Positions 31,540 through 41,784 are shown, counted from the stretch's first letter. The stretch is DNA of 64,000 nucleotides from Silene latifolia (GCF_048544455.1 NC_133538.1:439392311-439456310); one strand, 5' to 3'. Notes: a model not told the origin generated them from the letters alone. Translations and numbers: made by a program.

Positions 31540-33738
31540 AACTTCCCTAAACCAAACCCTTGCTTGTCCCTAAGCAAGAACAAGACTCGATCCTAAAACC
31601 TAATGGAACGAGTTCAATCTCGGAGCGAAATGCACAAGTAAAACCTAAACCAATTTAATGCACAACCAACAATCAATTAGAGATGTGAATCATGCAAACG
31701 AGTTATGTAGTCGTCAAAAACTGCTGAACCGTCAACTATAGAGACTTATCAAATTGGACTCTCACGGGTCGCTCAAATCACTCAATAAATACAGGTGAAT
31801 ATATGTAAAAGATAGAAATAATTCATTTTGTTAGTGACACTCACCTAACTACGACCTACAAGAACATGCCTGCAATATAATATGAAAGTAATCTCTTCAA
31901 CCGTACATATGCATTCCAACCGAACAAATGACCATGACACACGCCGAGGTATATATGGGATATGTGAGGTAATGGGCAAGAAAGGCAAAACATTTATGGG
32001 AATGTGGGGGTACAGGTGATCAAGCTAGTACCATAACAAAACCATATGACAATATCCACTTCTTGCTCAAACTTCAAGCTACACGGTGCTATAGCAAGCA
32101 CAAAACTCACAATTTCCGAAATAATCAACTCCTCATAAGATACAAATGAAACATGGGAGCAAAAATCGCCATTTAATAAAGACTTTGAATCATGCGAATT
32201 GATTTCTTTTCTTCTTCTCGGGTAGCGGTCGATCGACCCGAGATGGCGGTCGATCGATTGCCTCTCTGATCTGAGACTCTTTTTTTTTCTTTTCCAAATC
32301 ATTTTTTTCTCTTTTTTTTTTCTTTTGTTTCTTTCTTTCCCTTTTTCATTTTCCCAACGACACCTCAAAATGAGCATATGCCACCAAAAACGTAGTAACA
32401 ATCCCAAAAACTAGAACTACTAGCTTGACAAGGGCAGGCTAAATGTAGGATATAGTAATGGGACAAAAAGGCTATTTTTGCCAGTGTGGAGCTTATGGGT
32501 AAAATTAGAAAAGGAAAACCTCTACAACATGTGTCAACAAACCACAAACCGACTGCATACATGTATTAAGCAGATTAAGTCCATATCTATGCAAATTAAT
32601 GTAACATGTCTCATAAGGAGTAACTACTCACATCCTAGATAAACTGGTCACAGATGACACCACTTATAGGCTCTAAACCTCAGAAAATGATGTAGTTTGC
32701 CAAAAATCTAAGTCAAGTCTCAAGTCCAGCAAGAATTTAACGAAAACTCGTAGACTATGCAAATGATTCTACTAATAAAATGTCAATTAGCAAGGCTTAG
32801 GCATAAAATAGCTGAAAATGCAATGTCATCATTGAAATACTATCGTTCCGACTCGACCTATATGCTAAAATAAACGTGCATTTTGAATTTTTGAAATTTT
32901 TCAATTTTTTGGATTTTCTGTATATATAAGAGAAATGAAATAACAATGCAAGACAAAATGTAAACATGAATGCAAGCAAATGAAGTGCGACGCAAAACCC
33001 TTCCCCAAACCAAATCGCACAATGTCCCCATTGCGCAAAATCATGTAATGAAGAAAAGGAAAACGGGAATTGCGAGAAAAACTATAAAGGACATGAAGTA
33101 AGGCTTAGAAACTCACAAGACTTTAAGCGCAGCAAAAGGAAACCTCCCCAAACCAGCGTGAGCTAGGAGGTTTCAGTAGCTAGCAGTGCTACCAATAAGT
33201 ACCTGAAAAGACAACATATACCACGCATAAAACCGAGAAAGCAATGTTGAAGCGGTAATTATGTGCATAAGATGAAGAAATTGAAGAAAACAGAATTATG
33301 TTGGAAAATAAAGAGGAGGAAAGACTCCCTCGATTCCGCAGAACGACCAAACACAGCAGGGGAAAGGTCGTAAACAGTCTGTGAATGACAAACGGTCGAT
33401 CGACCATAGCGAGCGATCGATCGACCGAGTGAACAGAACAGAAGCTCCTGGAAGTCGCACCTCAATCGATCGACCATGGTAGGCGGTCGATCGACTGGAA
33501 ATACTGCTGTAACTTCCTGATTTCTTTAATTAGCTCGAGAACTTGAGCTAATATGGTCTAAAAACCTGCAAATGCACATAATAACGGGCCCAAAATTGCG
33601 CAAAACCCAAAGCAATAGTCTAAAGTGTTTAAAAATCCCAAATAAACTTAAAATGCGAAGTCTCGCGCACACAAAACAATAAATAAAAAGGTTCAACGAA
33701 AGCAATAAAATGTATAGTTCTTGAAAAGTCTTAATCAA
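31540..33738 (-). other. Noncoding 3' region of the gag-only element
   Basis: No RT, RNase H or integrase motif on either strand. It holds GTCGATCGAC pairs at 32228/32249, 33395/33416 and 33465/33486. An Athila-type block on the minus strand near 33005-33045 reads CAATGGGGACATTG followed by GGTTTGGGGAAGGG, parallel to 19608-19640 of the other element. GGTTTAGGGAAGTT next to the 3' LTR is the likely PPT. The open frame at 31994-32407 is Lys-rich because of a poly-pyrimidine run and is not accepted as a gene. Confidence 0.7.
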
Positions 33739-34215
33739 CTAATAGTTGATCAAGAACGGCCACGGAATGGCCCACTTTGCTAGCTTCTGGCTACAAGAGG
33801 TAGCCTCAACAGTGCTCATCTTCTCAGCGGCACTCTTCTTAATTCTAAGATCCATCAAGCTCAACGGATCAACATGTCGGATATCTTCCCACTCAATGAC
33901 CTCCTCTGACTCGTCGGAACCCAAATCGAACTCCGTTTCTTTGACTGGCTCATCCTCGGGCTCCTCATCAGTGCCATATCTAAGGCATCCTAGACCACCT
34001 CTTTGAACAATCGGCTCCTTCACAGCAGGAGCAACATGTGGCTCTTCCTTCCCCAAACCAGCTCCTACAATATCTAAAACAGAAGAGTCTTCCTCCACTT
34101 TGCTCCCAATCTGGGGCGGAGGTGTCACAACAGGAGTAGGGGTAGAGATAGGCATATCAGGAAGTATAAAATAAGATTTCCTTTCAGAAACCGTATTACA
34201 AGTTACGGGCCACAT
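33739..34215 (-). CDS. Acidic ORF after protease, pol replaced
   Basis: 158 residues overlapping the protease end in another frame (MWPVTCNTVSERKS). It is acidic and Pro-rich (STPTPVVTPPPQIGSKVEED; EPEDEPVKETEFDLGSDES), ending ATSCSQKLAKWAIPWPFLIN. In a complete Athila/Tat element this would be the linker leading into RT. Here it stops at 33739 and no RT follows. Its function in the deleted element is unknown. Confidence 0.5.
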   Translation of the reverse strand: MWPVTCNTVSERKSYFILPDMPISTPTPVVTPPPQIGSKVEEDSSVLDIVGAGLGKEEPHVAPAVKEPIVQRGGLGCLRYGTDEEPEDEPVKETEFDLGSDESEEVIEWEDIRHVDPLSLMDLRIKKSAAEKMSTVEATSCSQKLAKWAIPWPFLINY

Positions 34216-34775
34216 GGGTCTTTCTTCCTAGCCGTCTGGGCAAAGACAATGGAATGCTTGCCTACCTTAAAGGTCAAAGTACCCGAACCAACATCAATAA
34301 CTGCACCAGCAGTGTGCAGGAATGCTCTACCTAGTATGATAGGTATGTGGGCATCTTCGGGCATATCGAGCACAACGAAGTCAACAGGGAAGAAAAACTT
34401 CCCTATTTGCACGGGAATGTCCTCTAAGACTCCTATTGGCTGGACCGTAGAGCGATCAGCCATCTGTACTGTCATGTTGGTCACTGCAAACCTAGTCAAT
34501 TTTAGCTTCCTAGCAAGACTCAAGGGCATTACACTAATACTGGCTCCTAGGTCACATAAGGCTTTCTCAATAGGAAAGGGGCCAATATTACATGGGACTG
34601 AAAAACTAATCGGGTCTTCTAGCTTAAGGGGTGCAGTATGGGTCAAATAAGAGCATGACTCCTCAGTGAGTGCGACAGTGTGCACAGTTTCAAGTGACTT
34701 CTTTTTAGATAAAAGTTGTTTCATGAATTTCATATAAGCTACGGATAACATTTTCAAATTTATTAAATGATACAT
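34203..34775 (-). CDS. Athila/Tat aspartic protease domain
   Basis: Clear retropepsin of the Athila/Tat type: ALTEESCSYL, FSVPCNIGPFPIEKALCDLG with the active site LCDLGASISVMPLSLARKL, then VQMADRSTVQPIGVLEDIPV, FPVDFVVLDMPEDAHIPIIL and GRAFLHTAGAVIDV. The catalytic Asp of DLGA is present. The frame is open for 190 residues, though the link to Gag is disturbed near 34740. It would process Gag after assembly. It is the last recognisable enzyme; no RT follows. Confidence 0.85.
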   Translation of the reverse strand: MYHLINLKMLSVAYMKFMKQLLSKKKSLETVHTVALTEESCSYLTHTAPLKLEDPISFSVPCNIGPFPIEKALCDLGASISVMPLSLARKLKLTRFAVTNMTVQMADRSTVQPIGVLEDIPVQIGKFFFPVDFVVLDMPEDAHIPIILGRAFLHTAGAVIDVGSGTLTFKVGKHSIVFAQTARKKDPCGP

Positions 34776-35574
34776 GTTCCTTCGTCGGCACTAATCTCTC
34801 CGGATAAGGGGCTGAAAGTAGCAACTTAGCCCTCTCCTCTAAATCTCTCATGCCGGCATCGGTGGACTTAGGCTGGAAGTCCACAACCTTCTCTTTGTTG
34901 TAGCTTGACCCTTCTTCAAACCGTCTCAAATGTGAACCATTAATTGACAAAGGATCGTACTTCGGAACCGGAACGGACCCATCAGCAGTCGGGTCTGTCC
35001 TCAATATTTTCGGGGCGGTCGTACCCCGAAACAAGTGGTCCCTCAAGTTATTAGGCATTAGAGGACGAAAAGAATCACTATCAGCAGCACTGTCAGTCGA
35101 TCGACCAGGTTGGTCAGTCGATCGACTGACCTCTACAGGAACAGTAGCTTCTGGTTGTCGCGGACCAGTCGATCGACTGGGTATGTCAGTCGATCGACTG
35201 ACATACCTGCTAATCGTCTTTTTCTTGTTTTTGTTCGTCATAGCCTTCTCTTTGCTTGGTTCCGCCTCATCCTTTTCAGTGACGTCCTCAACCATAATGG
35301 GTCCATCAAGGGTAGACCCACCCCTCAAGGTAATGGCATTAAGGGTCTCCTTTTGATCAGTTTGAGTTGGTAAATGTCCCAGAGCTCGAGTTGTATTCTT
35401 GCTAGCCAATTGGGCAATTTGGCTCTCCAACATCTTCATCCCGGCCTCTCTAGCCTGGGATTCCTTCAGCAACAAATTCTTCAACTCATTGAAATCAGAA
35501 CCTTGGGCTTGTTCTTTGTTTTGTGGGGACATACGGAGGCTTTTGGAACTGTTGTTGCTTATGAGGGGGCACAT
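34705..35574 (-). pseudogene. gag: Gag C-terminal region with embedded GTCGATCGAC pairs
   Basis: Contains a coiled-coil-like stretch (FNELKNLLLKESQAREAGMK), the conserved LNAITLRGGSTLDGP segment and a variable Ser/Thr/Pro region. In that region two DNA motif pairs (35096/35117 and 35168/35189) encode SRSTD repeats (SRSTDIPSRSTG, SRSTDQPGRSTD). Because 21 bp is seven codons, both members stay in the same frame. It ends after a conserved FNKFENVIRSL block where a short deletion or frameshift joins the protease frame. Confidence 0.78.
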
Positions 35575-36775
35575 AGTTCTGTTGTTGCTGCTGCTGTGGA
35601 GGTTGAGTCGGATTCAAGACATTTTGGCTACTCCACCACAAGTTTGGGTGGACATTTGGCTCATAGTATGTGTTTATCTGCCTATAATGTTGAAAGGTAG
35701 CACAAGACTCAAAGGGACTAGGACAATTGTCTGAAACATGTCCTTCAGCTCCACATCTTTTACAGACGAAAGAACCGTCTGAAACAGCATTTACATGGTA
35801 AATCCCCTCTTTTGAAGCTCCTCCCAACTCGTACTTGTCAAATCTCGCCGTGAGAGCTTCTAATGCAGCTACCGAAGGAGATTCAGCAGCTCTCCTTTGA
35901 TTTCCCCTAGAATTCCCATACTCGGCTTTGTGGGTGGCCAAGTCATCAATGATCTTTCACCCCTTAGTCTCCCCCGTGTTCTCTTGGAATCTGCCATTTG
36001 CTGTCTCGTCCAGGATAGCCCTTTGATCGTCATAGAGCCCATTGTAGAACTGATTGCATAGGCTCCACTTCTCAAACCCATGATGCGGAATGGTTCGCAC
36101 CAGCTTCTTGAAACGGACTCATGCCTCATGAAAGTTCTCATCAAGACCCTGTTTAAAGCTCGTGATTTGAGCTCTAATAGCATTCGTCTTCGAGGCAGAA
36201 AAGTACTTCTTGTAGAATGTCAAGGCCAAAGAATTCCAGTCGGTGATCCCATTAGCAGCTCGGTCCAGGTCTCGTACCACTCCCTTGCAGCATCGTGGAG
36301 TGAGAATATAAACATAGTCTCCTTTATCTGGTCCTGGGTCACACCGGTCGGCGGGGGTATAGAGCAGCAATAATCGATAAATATCTCCATATGCTTGGCT
36401 GCATCTTCATTTGCAAAGACCCGAATTGGTTTCTCTCAACCAAGTTGATATAAGAAGGCTTCGGTTCGAATTTCCTATCGCTCCCGTGAATTCGAACCCC
36501 TTATATAGATTTGCACGGTATCGGCTCTGAATGATCGCTATACTCGCTTCTTCGGCCATGACTGGAAATTCTGGAGATGTGACTGTCTCAGCTGAAGAAG
36601 TGGAAATGGGTGATGAAGGTGGATCCTCCTTGTATAGCTCGTTCTCGTAGTAACTAGACAGAGAACTCAGCTCTTCCTCTGTCGGCAATATCCTAGATGA
36701 TCGTCTCAACTCACGCAAGGTCTTCTCAATCTCAGGATTGAAAGGTACTAATTCACCACCCTGTGACCTGCGCAT
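35495..36775 (-). pseudogene. gag: Athila/Tat gag: N-terminus, capsid and zinc knuckle, frameshifted
   Basis: Starts with ATG 36773-36775 (MRRSQGGELVPFNPEIEKTL), the usual Athila gag opening. Capsid-like helices follow (GITDWNSLALTFYKKYFSAS, FHEAWVRFKKLV-type segment with a stop). ALEALTARFDKYELGG and a CCHC knuckle (CKRCGAEGHVSDNC) come next, then a Gln-rich tail (QPPQQQQQQNYVPPHKQQQF). Frameshifts or stops occur near 36400, 36119 and 35945, and a shift near 35500 separates it from the C-terminal part. It would form the particle; this copy cannot make a full Gag. Confidence 0.82.
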
Positions 36776-36881
36776 AAGAAGAAACTACAAAAAGAATATG
36801 AGAATAGTTTAAGGAACGAATGTCCCTTAAACTAAGAAACAGACTAAAATAAAACAACTAGAAATTAGAACAATTGCCTCC

Positions 36882-36899
36882 CCGGCAACGTCGCCAAAA
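36882..36899 (-). other. Primer binding site (tRNA-Asp type, one mismatch)
   Basis: The minus strand reads TGGCGACGTTGCCGGGGA; the Athila/Tat consensus is TGGCGCCGTTGCCGGGGA. It lies two bases inside the LTR end and fixes the orientation. Confidence 0.8.
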
Positions 36900-36901
36900 T
36901 T

Positions 36902-38412
36902 TGATACCCGTCGTTGTGAGTACCAAAAATAATATTTATAATACCTATTAAAACTAACAAAAGCTAGTGGTAACAGGGTCGAACCACAGGGAGGCGAATG
37001 TAATTAATAATTGTCTAAATTTAGTCCTAAGGTAACAGTGTCTGGGGATTTGATTGATTTGGTCTATAGCTAAGGCAATAAAAGTAAAAGTAAACTAAAG
37101 AAATGTATTAAATCAAATATAAAGAAGGGTACTAGGATGGTCGGTTCACTATAATTTCGGCGGCAGCATACTAAGTAGGTCTAAATCAAACACATGAGGC
37201 GGGAAAACAAGAGGTCCTCTCGGTCCACTCTTAACAAGTAGCATCTTTTGATCTCGCTACGGGTCCCTAATATCACTAATACTGACTCTCGTCCTGAAAA
37301 GCGACTAAAAATCTAAACGATACCTATCTTTCGATCTCAGCATAGTTTAGTCATTTTAATTGGTAGTCTAATAACCTTCCCTATCTTTCAATCTAATGGG
37401 TCAGTCAATTACTAAGCATTCAACTAGTCGCATGCATTCGATTTGTCGAATTTAGCAGTAAAGACAATTAAAACGAAACAAAACCTCACGAGGCCAGTCG
37501 ATTGACCAGGTTGGACGGTCGATCGACCATGGCGCGATTCAGGGTTACCTAATTCTAATGCCGCCTACACTATAATTCCCCTACATCCTAGCACGATGAA
37601 ATTAGCTACTCATACTAGGAATGATAACAACAATAAAATTGACTAATAAATCTACTGAATTCATGCTCGAAACGATTAAACAAATAAATAACATAAAACG
37701 ATAATATTGGCTTTGGAAACTAACTAGCAATTTCTATACTATGAACGAAATATATAAGCAATAAAACTGAATAAGAACAGAGGGAATACCGAATGAAATT
37801 GCAGAGAAAGGATCCAGAACCGAATGCAAAAAAAAGTAAATTGTATTGGAGATCAGATAAACGTAAAACCCTAAATTACTGATGATAGAACTAATAAAAT
37901 CTCCCTCTTTTCTCCTAATATCAAGTTACGTTATATAGGAATATAACGCAACTCTTTATTCCAAAATCTAACGTACAATGGGCTTCCTTTTCCTCGATCT
38001 TTTAATTCACGTCTGAATTACGGCTTGGTCGATCGACCATGCAAGGCAGTCGATCGACTGGACTGCAGTGTACAGTAGCTCCTGTAAGTCGTGGCTGGTC
38101 GATCGACTAAGGGTAGCGGTCGATCGACTGAAGTAGCTGATACTTGACTTCTAAGTTCTCGTGGATTTGTCTTTCGGGCCTCGGAATGCGCACCAAGCTC
38201 GTTCCTTGAGTAAATACTTCACGTCAAATGCAGTGCAAGATACTCGAGGACAGATTTAGCTCAATATCTACTCATTTCCGCATAAATCTGCAGTATTACA
38301 TAAAAATGCGAAAGTAGACGAAACGGGGCAAATAGTAGCCTTAAACTACATAAATGAGCTCTGAAATGCGTGTAAAATAGGGTGTAAAATATCATATAAA
38401 TGACACGCATCA
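36902..38412 (-). repeat. 5' LTR of the gag-only element
   Basis: Same ends as the left LTR; abuts the PBS at its left edge. Motif pairs lie at 37497/37518, 38028/38049 and 38098/38119, all 21 bp apart. A TATATAA on the minus strand at 37931-37937 is a possible promoter box. Confidence 0.9.
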
Positions 38413-38542
38413 GCTAGTAATCATAACAATTCTTGAATATTATTTGATCGAATTAAACATTTTACACAAGAAAGCACCATAGGTGATTTGGAATTACGCC
38501 AGTTCTAATGATATAATCCCTCTCTATCTCCCAATAGTTCCT

Positions 38543-38788
38543 CTATTCACCTTCTACGTCGCGATCATCAATCTCATAATAATCTAGAATAACTTGAATG
38601 TCGAGTAAGACAGTTGCTGCTTCTGAAGTAAGTTGGATACGCCCAGTAGACAATTTAGATGTCATTTTCCTTGTAAGAGGCCTTCTTGGCCTAGGAACGA
38701 CTGGGTAAGTGTCACAACCAGGTAAAAAACCCAACCTAGCGCCTGCAAGATCAATAAATTTCTGACGATTGATCATCACCCTTTCCAT
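38543..38788 (-). CDS. MULE accessory ORF 6: 81-aa protein with RRPLTR motif
   Basis: ATG at 38786-38788, stop at 38543-38545. N-terminus MERVMINRQKFIDLAGARLG; a centre with PRPRRPLTRKMTSKL; acidic helical C-terminus (LLDIQVILDYYEIDDRDVEGE). The PRRP(L/I)TR block, followed by a Leu-rich helix, resembles the C-terminus of the small ORF at 8318-8659 in the CACTA-like element. A TATAAAA box lies on the minus strand at 38960-38966. It is divergently oriented to the transposase gene, and the ~480 bp between their ATGs could serve as a shared promoter region. No known family. Confidence 0.5.
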   Translation of the reverse strand: MERVMINRQKFIDLAGARLGFLPGCDTYPVVPRPRRPLTRKMTSKLSTGRIQLTSEAATVLLDIQVILDYYEIDDRDVEGE

Positions 38789-38959
38789 GAACTCCTCCCC
38801 AATTAGAGCGTCGGATCTCTACTGAGCAACTTGTCATAGCTTTCTAGGATTGTTACAAATGAGGGGTCGCAATATGGTGACGACAAGACACCCATAATCT
38901 TAATATTTGAAAGATTTTGTAGTTGAAAAAAAAAAGTACAATATGAGTAAATCGTAGGG

Positions 38960-38966
38960 TTTTATA
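38960..38966 (-). promoter_or_regulatory. TATA box of accessory ORF 6
   Basis: TATAAAA on the minus strand, 172 bp upstream of the ATG at 38788, within the intergenic stretch shared with the transposase. Confidence 0.45.
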
Positions 38967-39270
38967 GGGAGTATGGATAATCGTAGGATTAGGTTGGCGG
39001 GAGAATTAGGCGGGAATTTTTCAACAAAGTTGCTTTAAATTAAAACTAATTAAAAGTAAATTAGGGAGAAAACCTTCCAACTTCCACCGTAAATAGTAGG
39101 TTTTATTTTTAAAATTAAAAATAAAATATGAGTAAAAATTAAAAATAATTAAAAGTAAATTGAGACTAACCTTTCAACTTCCACAGTCAAAGTTGTTCAA
39201 CACAGCAAACTCTAAGTTATCATCAATTCCATCGCCTTCATCTTCTCAAAACAACCTTCATCATTTTAAA

Positions 39271-41709
39271 ATGTCGAATAGTTTTGATTTAAATGCTCTG
39301 TATATCGAGGAGGAGGGAGAAAACGAAATCATTGACGAGAATGACACAACCACTGAATCGTTATGGCATGCAGCACATGTTCTGGAAGGTAATGAAGACA
39401 ATCAACCAGCTATTGAGCCTACGGTTGGTGCGTAATTTGATTCAGGGAAACAGTTTGCCGCTTTCTGTTTTACTTACGCTTATAAGACGGGGTTTGAACT
39501 TCATGTTCGTAGTAGCCAACTTTTGGCTCCCTTCAAGGAGCAGGGGGTACGTCGAAACGGAGTTAGGGATAAAGAACCGCGATTCCACATGATGAACAAG
39601 ATTAGGCTTATGTGTTCAGAGGGCAATACGATGAAGAAAAGCTGGTGTATAACACTATGTAAAATGTATGTGTTTGGGAAATTAAATCACGACACTGGGA
39701 AATTTGTAATTTATACTTGTGATTTGGTACATAATCACGATTTGAATCCTGAAGTTAGTCGGCATGTTGTCAATTATAGGCACATAAGCGAATATTTCAA
39801 GACCAGGTTGATGTTGAACGATAGAGCTGGCATACCAATTACCCGGAACTTCAACACATTAGTTAGGGAGGTTGCAGGGATTCATAATCCACATTTCAAT
39901 GGGCAGGACGCGAGAAACTTCATCAACAGTGAACGTCGCAAAAGTAGGTTTCGTGGTGACGCTAAAGAGGTCTTAATTTATTTCGAGGGCTTGAAAGCGC
40001 AGAATCCAGATTTTTACTACACTGTTGAAAGAAACGCGGATAATAAGCTGTTGAACATTTTATGGTCTGATGCACGATGTCGTGCTATGTACAAGGCTTT
40101 TGGTGACCCATCGTCGTTCGATAGTACATTCCAAAGCAACAGGTACCAGATGCCTTTCTGTCCATTCGTTGGAGTTAATCATCATGGCAGTACAATATTA
40201 TATGCAGCGGCTTTAATTTCATACGAAGACACCGAGTCATTCGAATGGGTGTTTGAGAAGTGGATGGAATGTATGGGGAGAGCTCCGATCGTCTTATTAA
40301 CTGATCAATGTAAAGCAATGGAGGGGGCAATCAAGAAAATGTTCCCGGAGACTAAACATAGATTATGCCATTGGCATATTCTTCAAAACGCGGATAAGAA
40401 TTTAAAAGACCACCCACAATTTCCTCAGATTGATAGATATTTGCGTACGCTTGTGCACGAGAGTATCACGGAGGAGGAACTGCAGGATATGTGGGACGAT
40501 TTCATGGAAAAATACAACTTGCGACGTAACAAATGGTTGATGGGTGCATGGGATATGAGACAGCGGTGGATGCCTGGTTTTTGGAAAGGCACTTTCTGTG
40601 CGGGTATGTCTTCTACTCAGAGGAGTGAACAAACAAACAGATTTATTAAAACGTACATGAGCATAGAAACCGGCCTGATGCAGTTCATGAAGCAGTACGA
40701 GGATGCCATAGAGAAAAAGGTGGAGGACGAGAAGGTCAATAACGCCAAAGATATTAAGAGCCCACTTAAATGGGATCCCCTAATATTATTCGAGGATATC
40801 TTTAGTAAGGTCTACACAAACAGTAAATTCGGAGAGGTGAAAACTGAGGTATATGGTTGTATAAGCACCAACGTCGAAACTCTTCCAAATAGTTTGGGTT
40901 TCGTCAAGAAGTTTAGGGCCACATCAAAAGTGACAGAAGTATTTTGGAAGAAAGATCAAAGACATTTTGAAGTGAATATTGACACAATAACTGGTGAGTA
41001 TAAATGTGGTTGTAAGATGTTTGAATTTAGAGGTATCTTATGTCGCCATATCATGAAGTGTCTTGATGTGTTGGACGTAAAAGGTATCCCAGACAAATAC
41101 ATATTGGATCGCTGGCGCAAGGATTTGGTTAGAGGATACGAAAACATTCGGGTTGGCTATTATAACTCGGATGAGTCAGAACGTGTTAAAAGGTCTCTTG
41201 AGATAACGGTGAAAAATGATTACATTAAGAGGTTGGCTATGCAAAGTGAAGGGTCTCCTGCCATTTATAATAGCAGAACCGATGAACTAATCAAAGAGTT
41301 GGAGGCTCATGCTGGGATACAGTCTATAGATTCCTTTGCGGCAGGTGGAGTTTTCTCAAAAATGTGGGGTCGTAGGAGAATACGACCTAGGGAGACTATC
41401 ATAAACACACCTCAATAAGAAGGTGACATTAGAGACCCCCCCGACAAGCGAGGGAATGGCAGAAGACGTATCGTAAGACAGACAAAGAGAAGGAGAAAGT
41501 CAAATGACGATGATCCGACGACCACTACGCTCCCCCCAAATACGAACTCAACCCGACATGTTGCAAACGATGATGGTTCATCCTTTCTGAGTGGCTTTAG
41601 TGGTACACAAAATACTCCACGTTTTACAGCGTCACAAAATACTCCGACGTTCTCCCAATCACAACAGACTCCACAATTTAGGTCACAATATTCAAATTCT
41701 CAATATTCT

Positions 41710-41711
<2 letters not shown>
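39271..41711 (+). pseudogene. FAR1/FRS-type MULE transposase, nearly intact, two in-frame stops
   Basis: ATG at 39271. One frame runs to 41711 apart from TAA at 39433 and TAA at 41416. The long open part is 39523-41418. Order: acidic N-terminus; FAR1 DNA-binding (WRKY-GCM1-like) domain, residues ~55-155, with VIYTCDLVHNHDLNP; MULE transposase domain with Asp in PSSFDSTFQSN, Asp in VLLTDQCKAMEGAI and the HRLCHWHILQNA block; SWIM zinc finger CGCKMFEFRGILCRH. After the second stop the frame continues with a basic tail (KRGNGRRRIVRQTKRRRKSN) and a Ser/Gln/Thr-rich end that runs into the (TA)n tract. This enzyme would cut and join the MULE termini. Domesticated FAR1 genes share the fold, but the TIRs and TSD make this a transposon copy. 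Confidence 0.85.

Positions 41712-41784
<73 letters not shown>
41712..41784. repeat. (TA)n microsatellite at the end of the transposase frame
   Basis: About 36 TA units following the codons for QYSNSQYSQY of the transposase tail, so the tract may have grown from coding TAT/ATA triplets. Confidence 0.9.

Larger units (their letters stand above)
30030..38412 (-). mobile_element. Non-autonomous Athila/Tat-type LTR element: gag and protease only, no RT or integrase
   Basis: 8.4-kb element flanked by the TSD gctag (30025-30029, 38413-38417) with LTRs of 1510 and 1511 bp. A PBS variant on the minus strand (TTTTGGCGACGTTGCCGGGGA) lies next to the right LTR, so the element reads right to left. Gag and protease occupy 33739-36775. 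The remaining 2.2 kb up to the 3' LTR has no coding match, so RT, RNase H and integrase are absent. LTRs are very similar but not identical. It inserted into the MULE between small ORFs. Such gag-bearing, pol-less elements depend on polymerase and integrase from other copies. Confidence 0.9.

Noticed and set aside
31994..32407. 137-aa Lys-rich frame in the gag-only element
   Set aside because: Driven by a poly-pyrimidine tract in the noncoding 3' region; no RT, integrase or env motif.
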